From an uncultured Eubacteriaceae bacterium (lineage in GTDB: Bacteria > Bacillota > Clostridia > Lachnospirales > CAG-274), in NCBI GenBank assembly GCA_947565475.1, contig CANOGI010000099.1, forward strand, positions 1 through 7,669: a DNA stretch of 7,669 nucleotides, given 5' to 3'. The notes under the pieces are model-generated. The model was not told the DNA's origin. It was given only the letters and a program-made list of their open reading frames with translations, and did not search any database. Within the stretch, counting starts at the first letter, position 1. Each line of letters starts with the position of its first letter. Shown one piece after another: positions 1 through 6,350 of this stretch. The translations under genes and the position numbers were made by a program.

Positions 1-14
1 AAGGGGTTAATTAA

Positions 15-494
15 ATGCTTAAACCATCTTACGCTGAGTTAATGGAGGTACTTAATAAAGACACGGAGGAAGTATCCGAAATTACAAGCAGGTATACTAT
101 TGTTATCGCCGCGGCGAAAAGGGCGAGGCAGCTTATAGCGGGGGACGAACCCATGGTTAAGGAAAAACAGGGGAAACCTTTGTCAACCGCTGTTGAGGAA
201 ATAAGACAAGAAAAAGTAAAAGTTGTTCCGGAGGGGCAGGGTACTGTTTTAAACCTTAGAAAGGCTTTCGGCGAGGAAGACTATTTAGAAATGAATCAGG
301 AATTTACACGGACGGATAATGAGATATTTGATGAGGGTGAGGATGATTCGGAACTTGATGTTTTCTCAGAAACAGATGATGAGAGTTCAGAGGATTTAAC
401 AGAGGATGATTTAGAAATCTCAGAAAATGATTTCGAAAATGATTATGATGATATTATGTCAGAAGAAACTTTCGATAAAGAAGAGTTGGAGTAA
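15..494 (+). CDS. rpoZ: RNA polymerase omega subunit with long acidic C-terminal tail
   Basis: This encodes the small omega subunit, which helps assemble and stabilise RNA polymerase by clamping the beta-prime subunit. The N-terminal 65 or so residues are typical: MLKPSYAELMEVLN at the start, the ITSRYTIVIAAAKRARQL core helix at about residues 23-40, and KPLSTAVEEI at 54-63. The start is ATG 15, with AAGGGG at 1-6 as ribosome binding site. The protein is 159 residues, while omega is usually about 60-100. The excess is a C-terminal tail: residues 101-159 contain 31 Asp/Glu and one Lys by hand count, and look disordered. The stop lies 29 bases before priA, so the two are probably co-transcribed. 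In many Firmicutes gmk precedes rpoZ and coaBC follows it; coaBC is absent here. Identity is secure; the function of the tail is unknown. Confidence 0.93.
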   Translation: MLKPSYAELMEVLNKDTEEVSEITSRYTIVIAAAKRARQLIAGDEPMVKEKQGKPLSTAVEEIRQEKVKVVPEGQGTVLNLRKAFGEEDYLEMNQEFTRTDNEIFDEGEDDSELDVFSETDDESSEDLTEDDLEISENDFENDYDDIMSEETFDKEELE

Positions 495-523
495 TTTTAT
501 ATTTTTTGAAAGACGGTATATGA

Positions 524-2749
524 ATGAAATATGCAGAGGTAATTATTTCCATTACTCATAAAAATGTAGATAAGATTTTTAATTATATTGTTCCTGAAAG
601 TCTTGAGGCGGATTTATGTATTGGTATGCGTGTTATTGTTCCTTTTGGAAAAGGAAATAAAAATTATGAGGGGTATGTCATCGGCTTCTCAGAAAGCTTA
701 GAAATTCCTTTTGATAAGTTAAAATACATTATCTCAATTATGGACAAATATCCGATGTTTTCTGAAAGTACAATTATGTTAGCGAAATTTATGAAGGAGA
801 AATATTATACCACTCTTGCGGAATGTCTAAGATGTATTATGCCGCCAGTTGCAAAAGACAAAGTTTCGCGGTATGTATATCTTAACAGGCAAAATAAAGA
901 TTTTGATGTTCTTTTTGATAAATGCGTTTCCAGAGGCAATCTTCAAAGCAAAGTTTTAAATTTTCTTTTAGAATTTGACGGAACTTCCGTAAATGAGATA
1001 AAAATGCTTCTTGATATAAACTTGGCACCTATTACGGCTCTTGAGAAAAAAGGGCTTATACGGGTTTTTGATAGAGAAGTTAAAAGAGATGTTCTTGACT
1101 TTTCTTATGTAAAGTCCACAAAACCTTTTAATCCTACTGACGAGCAGAAAATGGCTATTGATTTTGTAAAAGGCAAATTATATGAAAAAGAAAAAAAACC
1201 TGTGTTGATTTATGGTGTGACCGGAAGCGGAAAAACTGAAATTTATTTACAAATTATAGATGAGGTTTTAAAAAACGGAAAACAGGCTATTGTTCTTGTT
1301 CCGGAGATTTCTCTTACCCCTCAAACTGTAAATCGATTTATAAGCAGGTTTGGAAAAAAAGTTTCCTTTACTCATTCAAGGCTTTCAATAGGTGAGAGGT
1401 TTGACCAGTGGAAAAAGGCGAGAGAGGGAGAAATCTCAATTATGATTGGGCCGAGATCCGCAGTTTTTACGCCTTTTTCTAAACTTGGGGTTATTATAAT
1501 AGACGAGGAACATGAACATACATATAAGTCGGAAACAACTCCTAAATATGACGCGAGAGAAATTGCTGTGGAAATAGGGAATATAACAGGCTCTCTTACT
1601 GTTTTGGGAAGCGCCACCCCGGATATATGGACTTATTATAAAGCTAATACGGGCGAGTTTGACCTTATAACAATTAAAAACAGAGTAAACAAAAGTTTTC
1701 CTGACGTTAATATTATTGACATGCGAAAAGAACTTGAGAAAGGGAATAAGTCCGTGTTCAGTAATGAGCTTCTTAACGCTGTGGAGGACAATTTGTTAAA
1801 TAACAGGCAGATTATTTTATTTTTAAACAGAAGGGGATACTCGACTTTTGTTTCTTGTCGCAAATGCGGTTATGTTATGGAGTGTAAAGACTGTAAAGTA
1901 AATTTTACTTATCATTTAAGCAATGACAGGCTTGTATGTCACTATTGCGGAAAAAGTGTTTCTAATCCAAAGAATTGTCCTCAATGCGGTTCTAAATATA
2001 TAAAATATTTTGGAGCCGGTACTCAGAAAATTGAGGAGGAAACAAAAAAACTTTTTCCGGAAGCGAGAGTTCTGCGTATGGATATGGATACTACGTCTGG
2101 AAAGCACGGGCATGAGAATATTCTTAAAAAATTCGCTGCTGGAGAGGCGGACATTCTTATAGGTACTCAAATGATAGCCAAGGGCTTGGATTTTCCCAAT
2201 GTTTCGGTTGTGGGGGTTATAGCGGCTGATATGTCTCTTAATTCTGGGGATTTTAAATGCGCTGAGAATACTTTTCAAATGCTGACGCAGGTTTCTGGAA
2301 GAGCTGGCCGTTCCGCCATAAAGGGCAAGGTTTTTATTCAAACTTATAATCCCGGGCATTATAGTATTGAGTTTGCTAAAAATAATGATTATGTTTCTTT
2401 TTATAATTATGAGATAAGTGTCAGAAAACAAATGATGTATCCTCCTTTTACTAATATATTTTTTATTATGTTTACGGGAGGAGATGAAAAGAAAATTATC
2501 AAGTCTCTTTATAAACTTCTTGATATAATGGTGAGATTTAATAAGAATAATCAGTTTGAGCATATAGGGCCAGCTCCGGCGGTTGTTTCTAAAATAAAAA
2601 ATCAATATAGATGGAAAATTATTGTTAAAGGCGTAATTGAGAGGAATTTAAAAAATTATGTTTTATACTGTCTTGACAAACTTAAAGAGGGCGGGGATTT
2701 AAGCGGAATAAATATTAATATAACTTTAAATCCTGTATATACTATGTGA
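524..2749 (+). CDS. priA: Primosomal protein N' (PriA), replication restart helicase
   Basis: PriA is an ATP-dependent 3'-to-5' superfamily 2 DNA helicase. It recognises stalled forks and recombination intermediates and starts reloading of the replicative helicase. The N-terminal DNA-binding region is at about residues 1-200. The helicase core shows Walker A GVTGSGKT (231-238), the DEEH box (327-330), GSATP (362-366), GTQMIAKGLDFPNV (547-560) and QVSGRAGR (589-596). Eight cysteines at 445, 448, 454, 457, 472, 475, 485 and 488 form the two zinc-binding sites inserted between the helicase lobes. All motifs are present and the 741-residue length is normal, so the gene looks intact. The start is ATG 524; the preceding AAAGACGG is a weak ribosome binding site, but translation starts directly into the typical KYAEVII sequence. 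An ATG at 520 is in another frame. def follows after 22 bases. Confidence 0.97.
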   Translation: MKYAEVIISITHKNVDKIFNYIVPESLEADLCIGMRVIVPFGKGNKNYEGYVIGFSESLEIPFDKLKYIISIMDKYPMFSESTIMLAKFMKEKYYTTLAECLRCIMPPVAKDKVSRYVYLNRQNKDFDVLFDKCVSRGNLQSKVLNFLLEFDGTSVNEIKMLLDINLAPITALEKKGLIRVFDREVKRDVLDFSYVKSTKPFNPTDEQKMAIDFVKGKLYEKEKKPVLIYGVTGSGKTEIYLQIIDEVLKNGKQAIVLVPEISLTPQTVNRFISRFGKKVSFTHSRLSIGERFDQWKKAREGEISIMIGPRSAVFTPFSKLGVIIIDEEHEHTYKSETTPKYDAREIAVEIGNITGSLTVLGSATPDIWTYYKANTGEFDLITIKNRVNKSFPDVNIIDMRKELEKGNKSVFSNELLNAVEDNLLNNRQIILFLNRRGYSTFVSCRKCGYVMECKDCKVNFTYHLSNDRLVCHYCGKSVSNPKNCPQCGSKYIKYFGAGTQKIEEETKKLFPEARVLRMDMDTTSGKHGHENILKKFAAGEADILIGTQMIAKGLDFPNVSVVGVIAADMSLNSGDFKCAENTFQMLTQVSGRAGRSAIKGKVFIQTYNPGHYSIEFAKNNDYVSFYNYEISVRKQMMYPPFTNIFFIMFTGGDEKKIIKSLYKLLDIMVRFNKNNQFEHIGPAPAVVSKIKNQYRWKIIVKGVIERNLKNYVLYCLDKLKEGGDLSGININITLNPVYTM

Positions 2750-2771
2750 CTTAAGAAAGGAACGGTTTTTA

Positions 2772-3209
2772 ATGGCTATAAGGGAGATACGAGTTGAGGA
2801 CGACGAGATTTTACGAAAAAAGTCAAGAGATGTAAAAGAAATTAACGAGAAAATAATAACGCTGTTAGACGATATGGCGGAAACGATGTATAACGCCAAT
2901 GGTGGAGGACTTGCCGCCCCGCAGGTGGGTGTTTTAAAAAAAGTTGTCGTTATAGATGTTGGTGATGGTCTTATCGAGCTTATTAATCCTGTTGTTATTG
3001 AGACTAAAGGTGAAAAGGTTATTGAGGAAGCGTGTCTTAGTTTTCCGGGAAAAATGGGTAAGGTTATACGCCCCAGATATGTTAAAGTAGAGGCGTTAAA
3101 CAGGGACGGTGAAAAAATTACCGTTGAGGGAGAGGGGCTTTTGGCGGTGGCTTTATGTCACGAAACAGATCATCTAAACGGAGTTTTATACGTTGATAAG
3201 GTTATTTAG
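2772..3209 (+). CDS. def: Peptide deformylase, upstream copy (diverged motif 1)
   Basis: Peptide deformylase is a metal-dependent hydrolase that removes the formyl group from the N-terminal methionine of new proteins at the ribosome exit. The protein is 145 residues, normal for the short form. Metal ligands are present: C88 in EACLS (86-90), and H130 and H134 with the catalytic E131 in HETDH. Motif 1 reads GGGLAAPQ (44-51), whereas the family and the downstream copy have a hydrophobic residue (V or I) at the second position. N41, N43 and N136 also replace acidic residues found in the other copy. Motif 2 has A where G is usual, as does the second copy. The start is ATG 2772, after the AAAGGAACGG leader. 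The enzyme may be active with an altered substrate pocket or may be drifting; sequence alone cannot decide. Confidence 0.93.
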   Translation: MAIREIRVEDDEILRKKSRDVKEINEKIITLLDDMAETMYNANGGGLAAPQVGVLKKVVVIDVGDGLIELINPVVIETKGEKVIEEACLSFPGKMGKVIRPRYVKVEALNRDGEKITVEGEGLLAVALCHETDHLNGVLYVDKVI

Positions 3210-3273
3210 GGTAATGAGAAGAACTCGGTTTTCCGATATATAAATAAGATTTAAGAAAGGAACGGTTTTTTTA

Positions 3274-3720
3274 ATGGCTATAAGAACGATAAGAATTGAA
3301 GATGATGAGATTTTACGGAAAAAGTCAAGAGATGTAAAGGAGATTGATGAAAAAATAATAACGCTGTTAGACGATATGGCGGAAACGATGTATGATGCGG
3401 AAGGAGTCGGTCTCGCCGCCCCGCAAGTTGGCATTTTAAAAAAGGTTGTCGTTATAGATATTGGTGATGGACTTATTGAGCTTATTAATCCTGTTGTTAT
3501 TGAAACCAGAGGAGAGAAGCTTTTTGAGGAAGCGTGCCTTAGTTTTCCGGGGCAAATGGGAAAAGTTTTACGTCCTGAATATGCTAAGGTAGAGGCTTTA
3601 AACAGAGACGGAGAGAAAATAGTTATAGAAGGTGAGGGTGTTTTGGCTGTAGCGCTATGTCATGAAACGGACCACCTTGACGGAGTTTTATATGTTGATA
3701 AAGTTATAGATGGCGCATAA
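3274..3720 (+). CDS. def: Peptide deformylase, downstream copy (canonical)
   Basis: This is the second peptide deformylase, 148 residues, matching the upstream copy at 126 of the first 145 residues (about 87%) by hand comparison. It carries the standard motif 1 GVGLAAPQ (44-51), motif 2 EACLS with metal ligand C88, and HETDH (130-134) with H130, H134 and catalytic E131. It extends three residues (DGA) beyond the end of the other copy. The motifs make this the more likely housekeeping deformylase, the counterpart of fmt downstream. The start is ATG 3274, with the same AAAGGAACGG leader as copy 1. Between the two genes are 64 bases with no strong signal. It is the last gene before a roughly 240-base gap and the glycosyltransferase insertion. 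Confidence 0.95.
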   Translation: MAIRTIRIEDDEILRKKSRDVKEIDEKIITLLDDMAETMYDAEGVGLAAPQVGILKKVVVIDIGDGLIELINPVVIETRGEKLFEEACLSFPGQMGKVLRPEYAKVEALNRDGEKIVIEGEGVLAVALCHETDHLDGVLYVDKVIDGA

Positions 3721-3963
3721 TAGATTTAGAAAATCTGTATCTTTATATCTTGGATTAAGTTATAGTGTATCTTAAAACTATGTTAAATTTGTTAAAGTTA
3801 TACAGATGATGATTCTAATGGAATTATAAAGAATAAGTTCGTTTTAAGTTTATTTTATTTTTTTGTGTATATTTTTTTAGACACGCTTTAATTTTAATTT
3901 GTCATTATATTAAGATAAGAACGAAATTATGATAATTTTTATAAAGTGACAGAGGTGTATGAT
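3721..3963. other. A/T-rich intergenic gap before glycosyltransferase genes
   Basis: This is the longest gap in the window apart from the zinc-peptidase leader and is very A/T-rich. I see no open frame with a ribosome binding site, no tRNA or riboswitch pattern, and no insertion-sequence ends. A weak hairpin (AGATTT/AAATCT, 3722-3736) directly follows def but has no T tract. T-rich runs lie at about 3851-3878. TTGTCA at 3899-3904 and TATGAT at 3928-3933 resemble promoter boxes, but 23 bases separate them, too far for a standard sigma-A promoter. The gap marks one junction of the glycosyltransferase insertion. A promoter for that pair may lie here but none is convincing. Confidence 0.6.
3952..3957 (+). 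promoter_or_regulatory. Ribosome binding site fixing a TTG start at 3964
   Basis: GAGGTG lies six bases before TTG 3964. The same GAGGTG, six-base spacer and TTG arrangement occurs before fmt (6339 and 6351). This favours TTG 3964 over the in-frame GTG codons at 3946 and 3955, the latter overlapping the binding site itself. Confidence 0.75.
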
Positions 3964-4749
3964 TTGGAGAGTCAAAAAACGCTTGTTTCCGTTATAATAC
4001 CAAGCTATAACGGTGCTAAATATATTAAAGACGCTATTGATTCTGTTTTATTACAGAAAGTTTCTTTGGAGATTATTTTTATAAATGATTTTTCAAATGA
4101 TAATACCGATGAAATAATGAAAGAGTATACAAAAAAATACGAGAATATTATATATTTGAGAAATGAAAAATCTCTTGGCGTATCAAGAACAAGGAATAAA
4201 GGCGTGGCTTTAGCTAGAGGAAAATATATAGCTTTTCTTGACGTGGACGATTTTTGGGAAGCCGGAAAGCTTATAGAGCAAATTAATCTGCTGGAAAAAA
4301 ACAAAGCCGTTTTTTCTTATACAGCGAGAGAACTTATAACGGACAGCGGGGAAAGCACTGGCAGGATTATTTCTGTTCCTGAAAAAATTGATTACGCCGG
4401 ACTTTTAAAAAAGAATTTGATTCCTTGCTCTTCCGTTGTGATTTTAAAAAGCGTAGCGGAAGAATTTCCTATGGAGAGGGACAGCTTGCATGAGGATTAT
4501 CTGAATTGGCTTATGATATTGAGAAAATACGATAAGGCTTATGGGATAAACAAACCTCTTTTAAAATACAGGCTTACGCCAAAGGGAAAATCAAGAAACA
4601 GGTTTAAATCCGCTGTTATGACTTACAGGGTGCACAGAGAGTTGAAGTCAAATGTTTTTTTGTCGTTTTATTATACTTTGTTACATTTGTTAAACGGGAT
4701 AAAAAAATATTTTTTCGGAAGTCGAAAAGGTGAAAAAAATGGGCTTTGA
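3964..4749 (+). CDS. Family 2 glycosyltransferase
   Basis: This is a GT-A fold, family 2 glycosyltransferase that would transfer a sugar from a nucleotide-sugar donor on the cytoplasmic side of the membrane, probably to a surface glycan. From TTG 3964 it is 261 residues. Visible signatures are the start strand VSVIIPSYNG (8-17), INDFSNDNTDE (40-50; the usual first Asp is Asn), LGVSRTRNKG (71-80), the metal-binding DVDD (93-96) and the catalytic-base region HEDYLNWL (176-183). The last 35 residues include a hydrophobic stretch, VFLSFYYTLLHLL (231-243), then basic residues, possibly a membrane-association segment. The donor, acceptor and final glycan are not predictable. Its stop overlaps ATG 4739 of the next reading frame by 11 bases, indicating translational coupling. 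It sits between def and fmt, where these genes are not usually found. Confidence 0.9.
   Translation: MESQKTLVSVIIPSYNGAKYIKDAIDSVLLQKVSLEIIFINDFSNDNTDEIMKEYTKKYENIIYLRNEKSLGVSRTRNKGVALARGKYIAFLDVDDFWEAGKLIEQINLLEKNKAVFSYTARELITDSGESTGRIISVPEKIDYAGLLKKNLIPCSSVVILKSVAEEFPMERDSLHEDYLNWLMILRKYDKAYGINKPLLKYRLTPKGKSRNRFKSAVMTYRVHRELKSNVFLSFYYTLLHLLNGIKKYFFGSRKGEKNGL
4726..4732 (+). promoter_or_regulatory. Ribosome binding site for ATG 4739
   Basis: AAAGGTG ends six bases before ATG 4739, inside the last codons of the preceding glycosyltransferase gene. The spacing equals that at the glycosyltransferase and fmt starts. It is the best start signal for the CgeB-like reading frame, although a TAA interrupts that frame at 4853. 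Confidence 0.7.
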
Positions 4750-4855
4750 AAAATTTGTGTTAAAATATTACAGAAAATTGAGTGATTTAAAAATAGTCGC
4801 TACAGCCGCTTTTTTTATTTATTTAAGGTTAAAGGTCATAATAAACAAAAACTAA
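4739..4855 (+). CDS. 38-residue open frame, likely severed N-terminus of the CgeB-like gene
   Basis: This short reading frame has ATG 4739 with a well-placed AAAGGTG site and ends at TAA 4853-4855. The product opens MGFEKFVLKYYRKLSDLK, then has a hydrophobic segment at about residues 19-31 and a basic end. It overlaps the end of the family 2 glycosyltransferase gene by 11 bases. It is in the same frame as the large CgeB-like frame downstream, and the 17 codons between TAA and GTG 4907 are all sense codons. The simplest reading is that it encodes the N-terminus of that protein, cut off by a nonsense change. Alternatives are a genuine small membrane-associated protein, a translation-coupling leader, or a base-call error. 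Confidence 0.6.
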   Translation: MGFEKFVLKYYRKLSDLKIVATAAFFIYLRLKVIINKN

Positions 4856-4906
4856 AAAGATGTTATTATAAATAAAAAAGTTAAAAATGAAAGCGATTAT
4901 AAGAAG

Positions 4907-6310
4907 GTGTTTGAAAAGCCCATTTTTGTAAAAAAAGTAAAAATTGCTTTTGTATGCGACGATATGACTTATGAGTGTTTTTCTTTTGAATGTGAAAGTG
5001 TGTTTCTTACTCCCAAAAACTGGTTTAAAGTTATGGAAGAGTTTAAACCGGATATATTTTTTTGTGAGTCGGCGTGGTCAGGGATAAAAAAATACAATAA
5101 TTGCTGGAGAGGAAAGATTTATAAAAACGGGAACGTTATTTATGAGACGAGAAAAGTTCTTTTCTCTATAATAAATTATTGTAAAAGACATAATATAAAA
5201 ACGGTTTTTTGGAATAAGGAGGACCCTACCTATTTTGGTAATTTTAAATATGATTTTGTTAATACGGCTTTAAATTTTGAGTATATATTTACCACCTGCG
5301 AGGAATGTGTTGAAAAATATAAGAGAATAGGGGCAAAAAATGTTTACGCGCTTATGTTTGGATTTTCTCCGAGAATTTTTAATCCGCTAAACTCTTTTCC
5401 TAAAAATGATGAGGCGGTTTTCGCGGGAAGCTGGTATAATAATGAAAAAGAACGATGTTCTGATATGGAAGATATTTTTGACAGCGTATTAAATGAGAAT
5501 ATAGATTTGAAAATATATGACAGATATTTTAACTCTGATAATCCAGATACGGTTTTTCCAAAAAAATATTTGGAATTTAACAAGGGAAATATGCCTTTTA
5601 GCGAACTCGGCGGGATAATTAAAAAGGCGAAATACGCTGTCAACGTAAATACTGTTAAAAACTCAAAAACTATGTTCGCGAGAAGAGTTTTTGAGATTAT
5701 GGCCTGCAACACTGTTGTTATCAGCAATTATTCAAAGGGATTAAAAGAAATGTTTGGAGACGGTATTTGGTTTGGTGGAGAGAAGTTTTTTTATTATTTA
5801 GACATTGATGAGAGAAAATTATATTATGTATTTAAAAATCACACAAACTACGCGAGGATAAAATTTATTTTGGAAAAACTTCAAATACCTTTTTGGGAAA
5901 AGGAAAAATTTGTCGCGGTTATATATAGGGAAAACGCTCCATTTAATATAAGAGAGTGTTTTAATAAAATTGAGTTTAAAAATAAAAAATGTTACTTTAT
6001 AAAAAACGGCGGGGTTTATGATGCTGGAAGTAATTGTATGGTTTCACTTGATTTTTTAAAGAATAAGTTTTCTCATTTTATTTTTTTTGAGAAAGATACT
6101 GATTTCGATTTTGAAAGAGCTTTTTATCATTATTCATATTTAGACAGTAATATAGGCGTTAAATTTATAAAAAAAAGCGATTTGTTTTTTGGAGATTACA
6201 AGTATAGGATTATTTATGATAATATAAATTCAGATATTGTTTTTTCTATTGACTTACTTGAGGATTTATATAATAATTTTAATATGAAAACTAAAAAATA
6301 CGTTATATAG
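4907..6310 (+). CDS. CgeB-like glycosyltransferase, probably missing its N-terminus
   Basis: The protein resembles the CgeB/DUF3880 group of GT-B glycosyltransferases found in spore-coat and surface-polysaccharide loci of Firmicutes. Matching signatures in this 467-residue frame are VKIAFVCDDMTYECF (11-25), TVFWNKEDPTYF (99-110), FEYIFTT (124-130), FAGSWY (172-177), DLKIYDRYF (200-208), VNVNTVKNSKTMFARRVFEIMACNTVVIS split as 245-253 and 254-273, and a C-terminal region with FIFFEKDTDFDFERAFYHY at 391-409. GTG 4907 is the first usual start codon in the open frame but has no binding site at a normal distance. The in-frame sequence continues upstream to TAA 4853 and, beyond it, to the well-signalled ATG 4739; read through, the product would be 523 residues. 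The gene may therefore be a recent pseudogene, may initiate weakly here, or may contain a sequence error. With its neighbour it probably acts on one surface or spore glycan. The coding sequence is notably A/T-rich. Confidence 0.75.
   Translation: MFEKPIFVKKVKIAFVCDDMTYECFSFECESVFLTPKNWFKVMEEFKPDIFFCESAWSGIKKYNNCWRGKIYKNGNVIYETRKVLFSIINYCKRHNIKTVFWNKEDPTYFGNFKYDFVNTALNFEYIFTTCEECVEKYKRIGAKNVYALMFGFSPRIFNPLNSFPKNDEAVFAGSWYNNEKERCSDMEDIFDSVLNENIDLKIYDRYFNSDNPDTVFPKKYLEFNKGNMPFSELGGIIKKAKYAVNVNTVKNSKTMFARRVFEIMACNTVVISNYSKGLKEMFGDGIWFGGEKFFYYLDIDERKLYYVFKNHTNYARIKFILEKLQIPFWEKEKFVAVIYRENAPFNIRECFNKIEFKNKKCYFIKNGGVYDAGSNCMVSLDFLKNKFSHFIFFEKDTDFDFERAFYHYSYLDSNIGVKFIKKSDLFFGDYKYRIIYDNINSDIVFSIDLLEDLYNNFNMKTKKYVI
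6249..6277 (+). promoter_or_regulatory. Candidate sigma-A promoter for fmt inside the upstream gene
   Basis: TTGACT (6249-6254) and AATAAT (6272-6277) each match five of six consensus bases and are 17 bases apart. They lie in the last codons of the CgeB-like gene, about 75 bases before the fmt start. A promoter here would let fmt be expressed independently of the glycosyltransferases. Such matches arise by chance in A/T-rich DNA, so this is tentative. Confidence 0.35.
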
Positions 6311-6338
6311 ATTATTTTATAATATTAGTTTTATTTAT

Positions 6339-6344
6339 GAGGTG
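6339..6344 (+). promoter_or_regulatory. Ribosome binding site fixing the fmt TTG start
   Basis: GAGGTG, continuing as GAGGTGAT, lies six bases before TTG 6351. Starting at TTG gives MKVIFMGTPEFAVPTL, the standard Fmt N-terminus. A longer frame from GTG 6342 would begin inside this binding site. Confidence 0.85.
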
Positions 6345-6350
6345 ATTTCT

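Larger units (their letters stand above)
2751..3720 (+). repeat. Tandem duplication of def with its leader
   Basis: Two units of about 500 bases lie head to tail. Each begins with the same 20-base leader (2751-2770 and 3251-3270), containing AAGAAAGGAACGG, followed by a deformylase gene opening ATGGCTATAAG. The start codons are 502 bases apart; the second leader has two extra T residues just before the gene. The longest identical run I see is 42 bases, 2850-2891 matching 3352-3393. Elsewhere the copies differ at many silent sites and 19 codons change an amino acid, so the duplication is not very recent. Identical blocks alternating with diverged ones could reflect gene conversion, which is inference. 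Confidence 0.9.

Noticed and set aside
1916..2605. A 229-codon open frame on the minus strand.
   Set aside because: It lies wholly within priA, has no family signature, and its Ile/Lys/Arg/Ser-rich composition is that of an antisense shadow of an A/T-rich gene.
3225..3236. TCGG-TTTT-CCGA hairpin between the deformylase genes.
   Set aside because: The stem has only four pairs and no T tract follows, so it is not a credible terminator or attenuator.
3722..3736. AGATTT/AAATCT hairpin directly after the second def gene.
   Set aside because: The stem is A/T-rich and short, with no following T run. It does not support a terminator.
4887..4931. Short ATG-initiated frame, MKAIIRRCLKSPFL, at the start of the CgeB-like gene.
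   Set aside because: It has 14 codons, no good binding site, and is out of frame with the conserved protein.
5344..5727. A 127-codon open frame on the minus strand with hydrophobic stretches.
   Set aside because: It lies opposite the conserved core of the CgeB-like protein; the apparent hydrophobicity comes from the complement of Lys/Asn/Phe-rich codons.
3946..6310. Horizontal transfer of the glycosyltransferase cassette judged from base composition.
   Set aside because: Hand-sampled lines of the CgeB-like gene are about 20-25% G/C against 43-52% in parts of fmt, but the end of priA is also about 23% and parts of the first glycosyltransferase are near 48%. Composition is too uneven to argue transfer.
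6318..6323. A perfect TATAAT just upstream of fmt.
   Set aside because: No -35-like sequence lies at 16-18 bases upstream; the region there is A-rich. The TTGACT/AATAAT pair slightly upstream is a better candidate.
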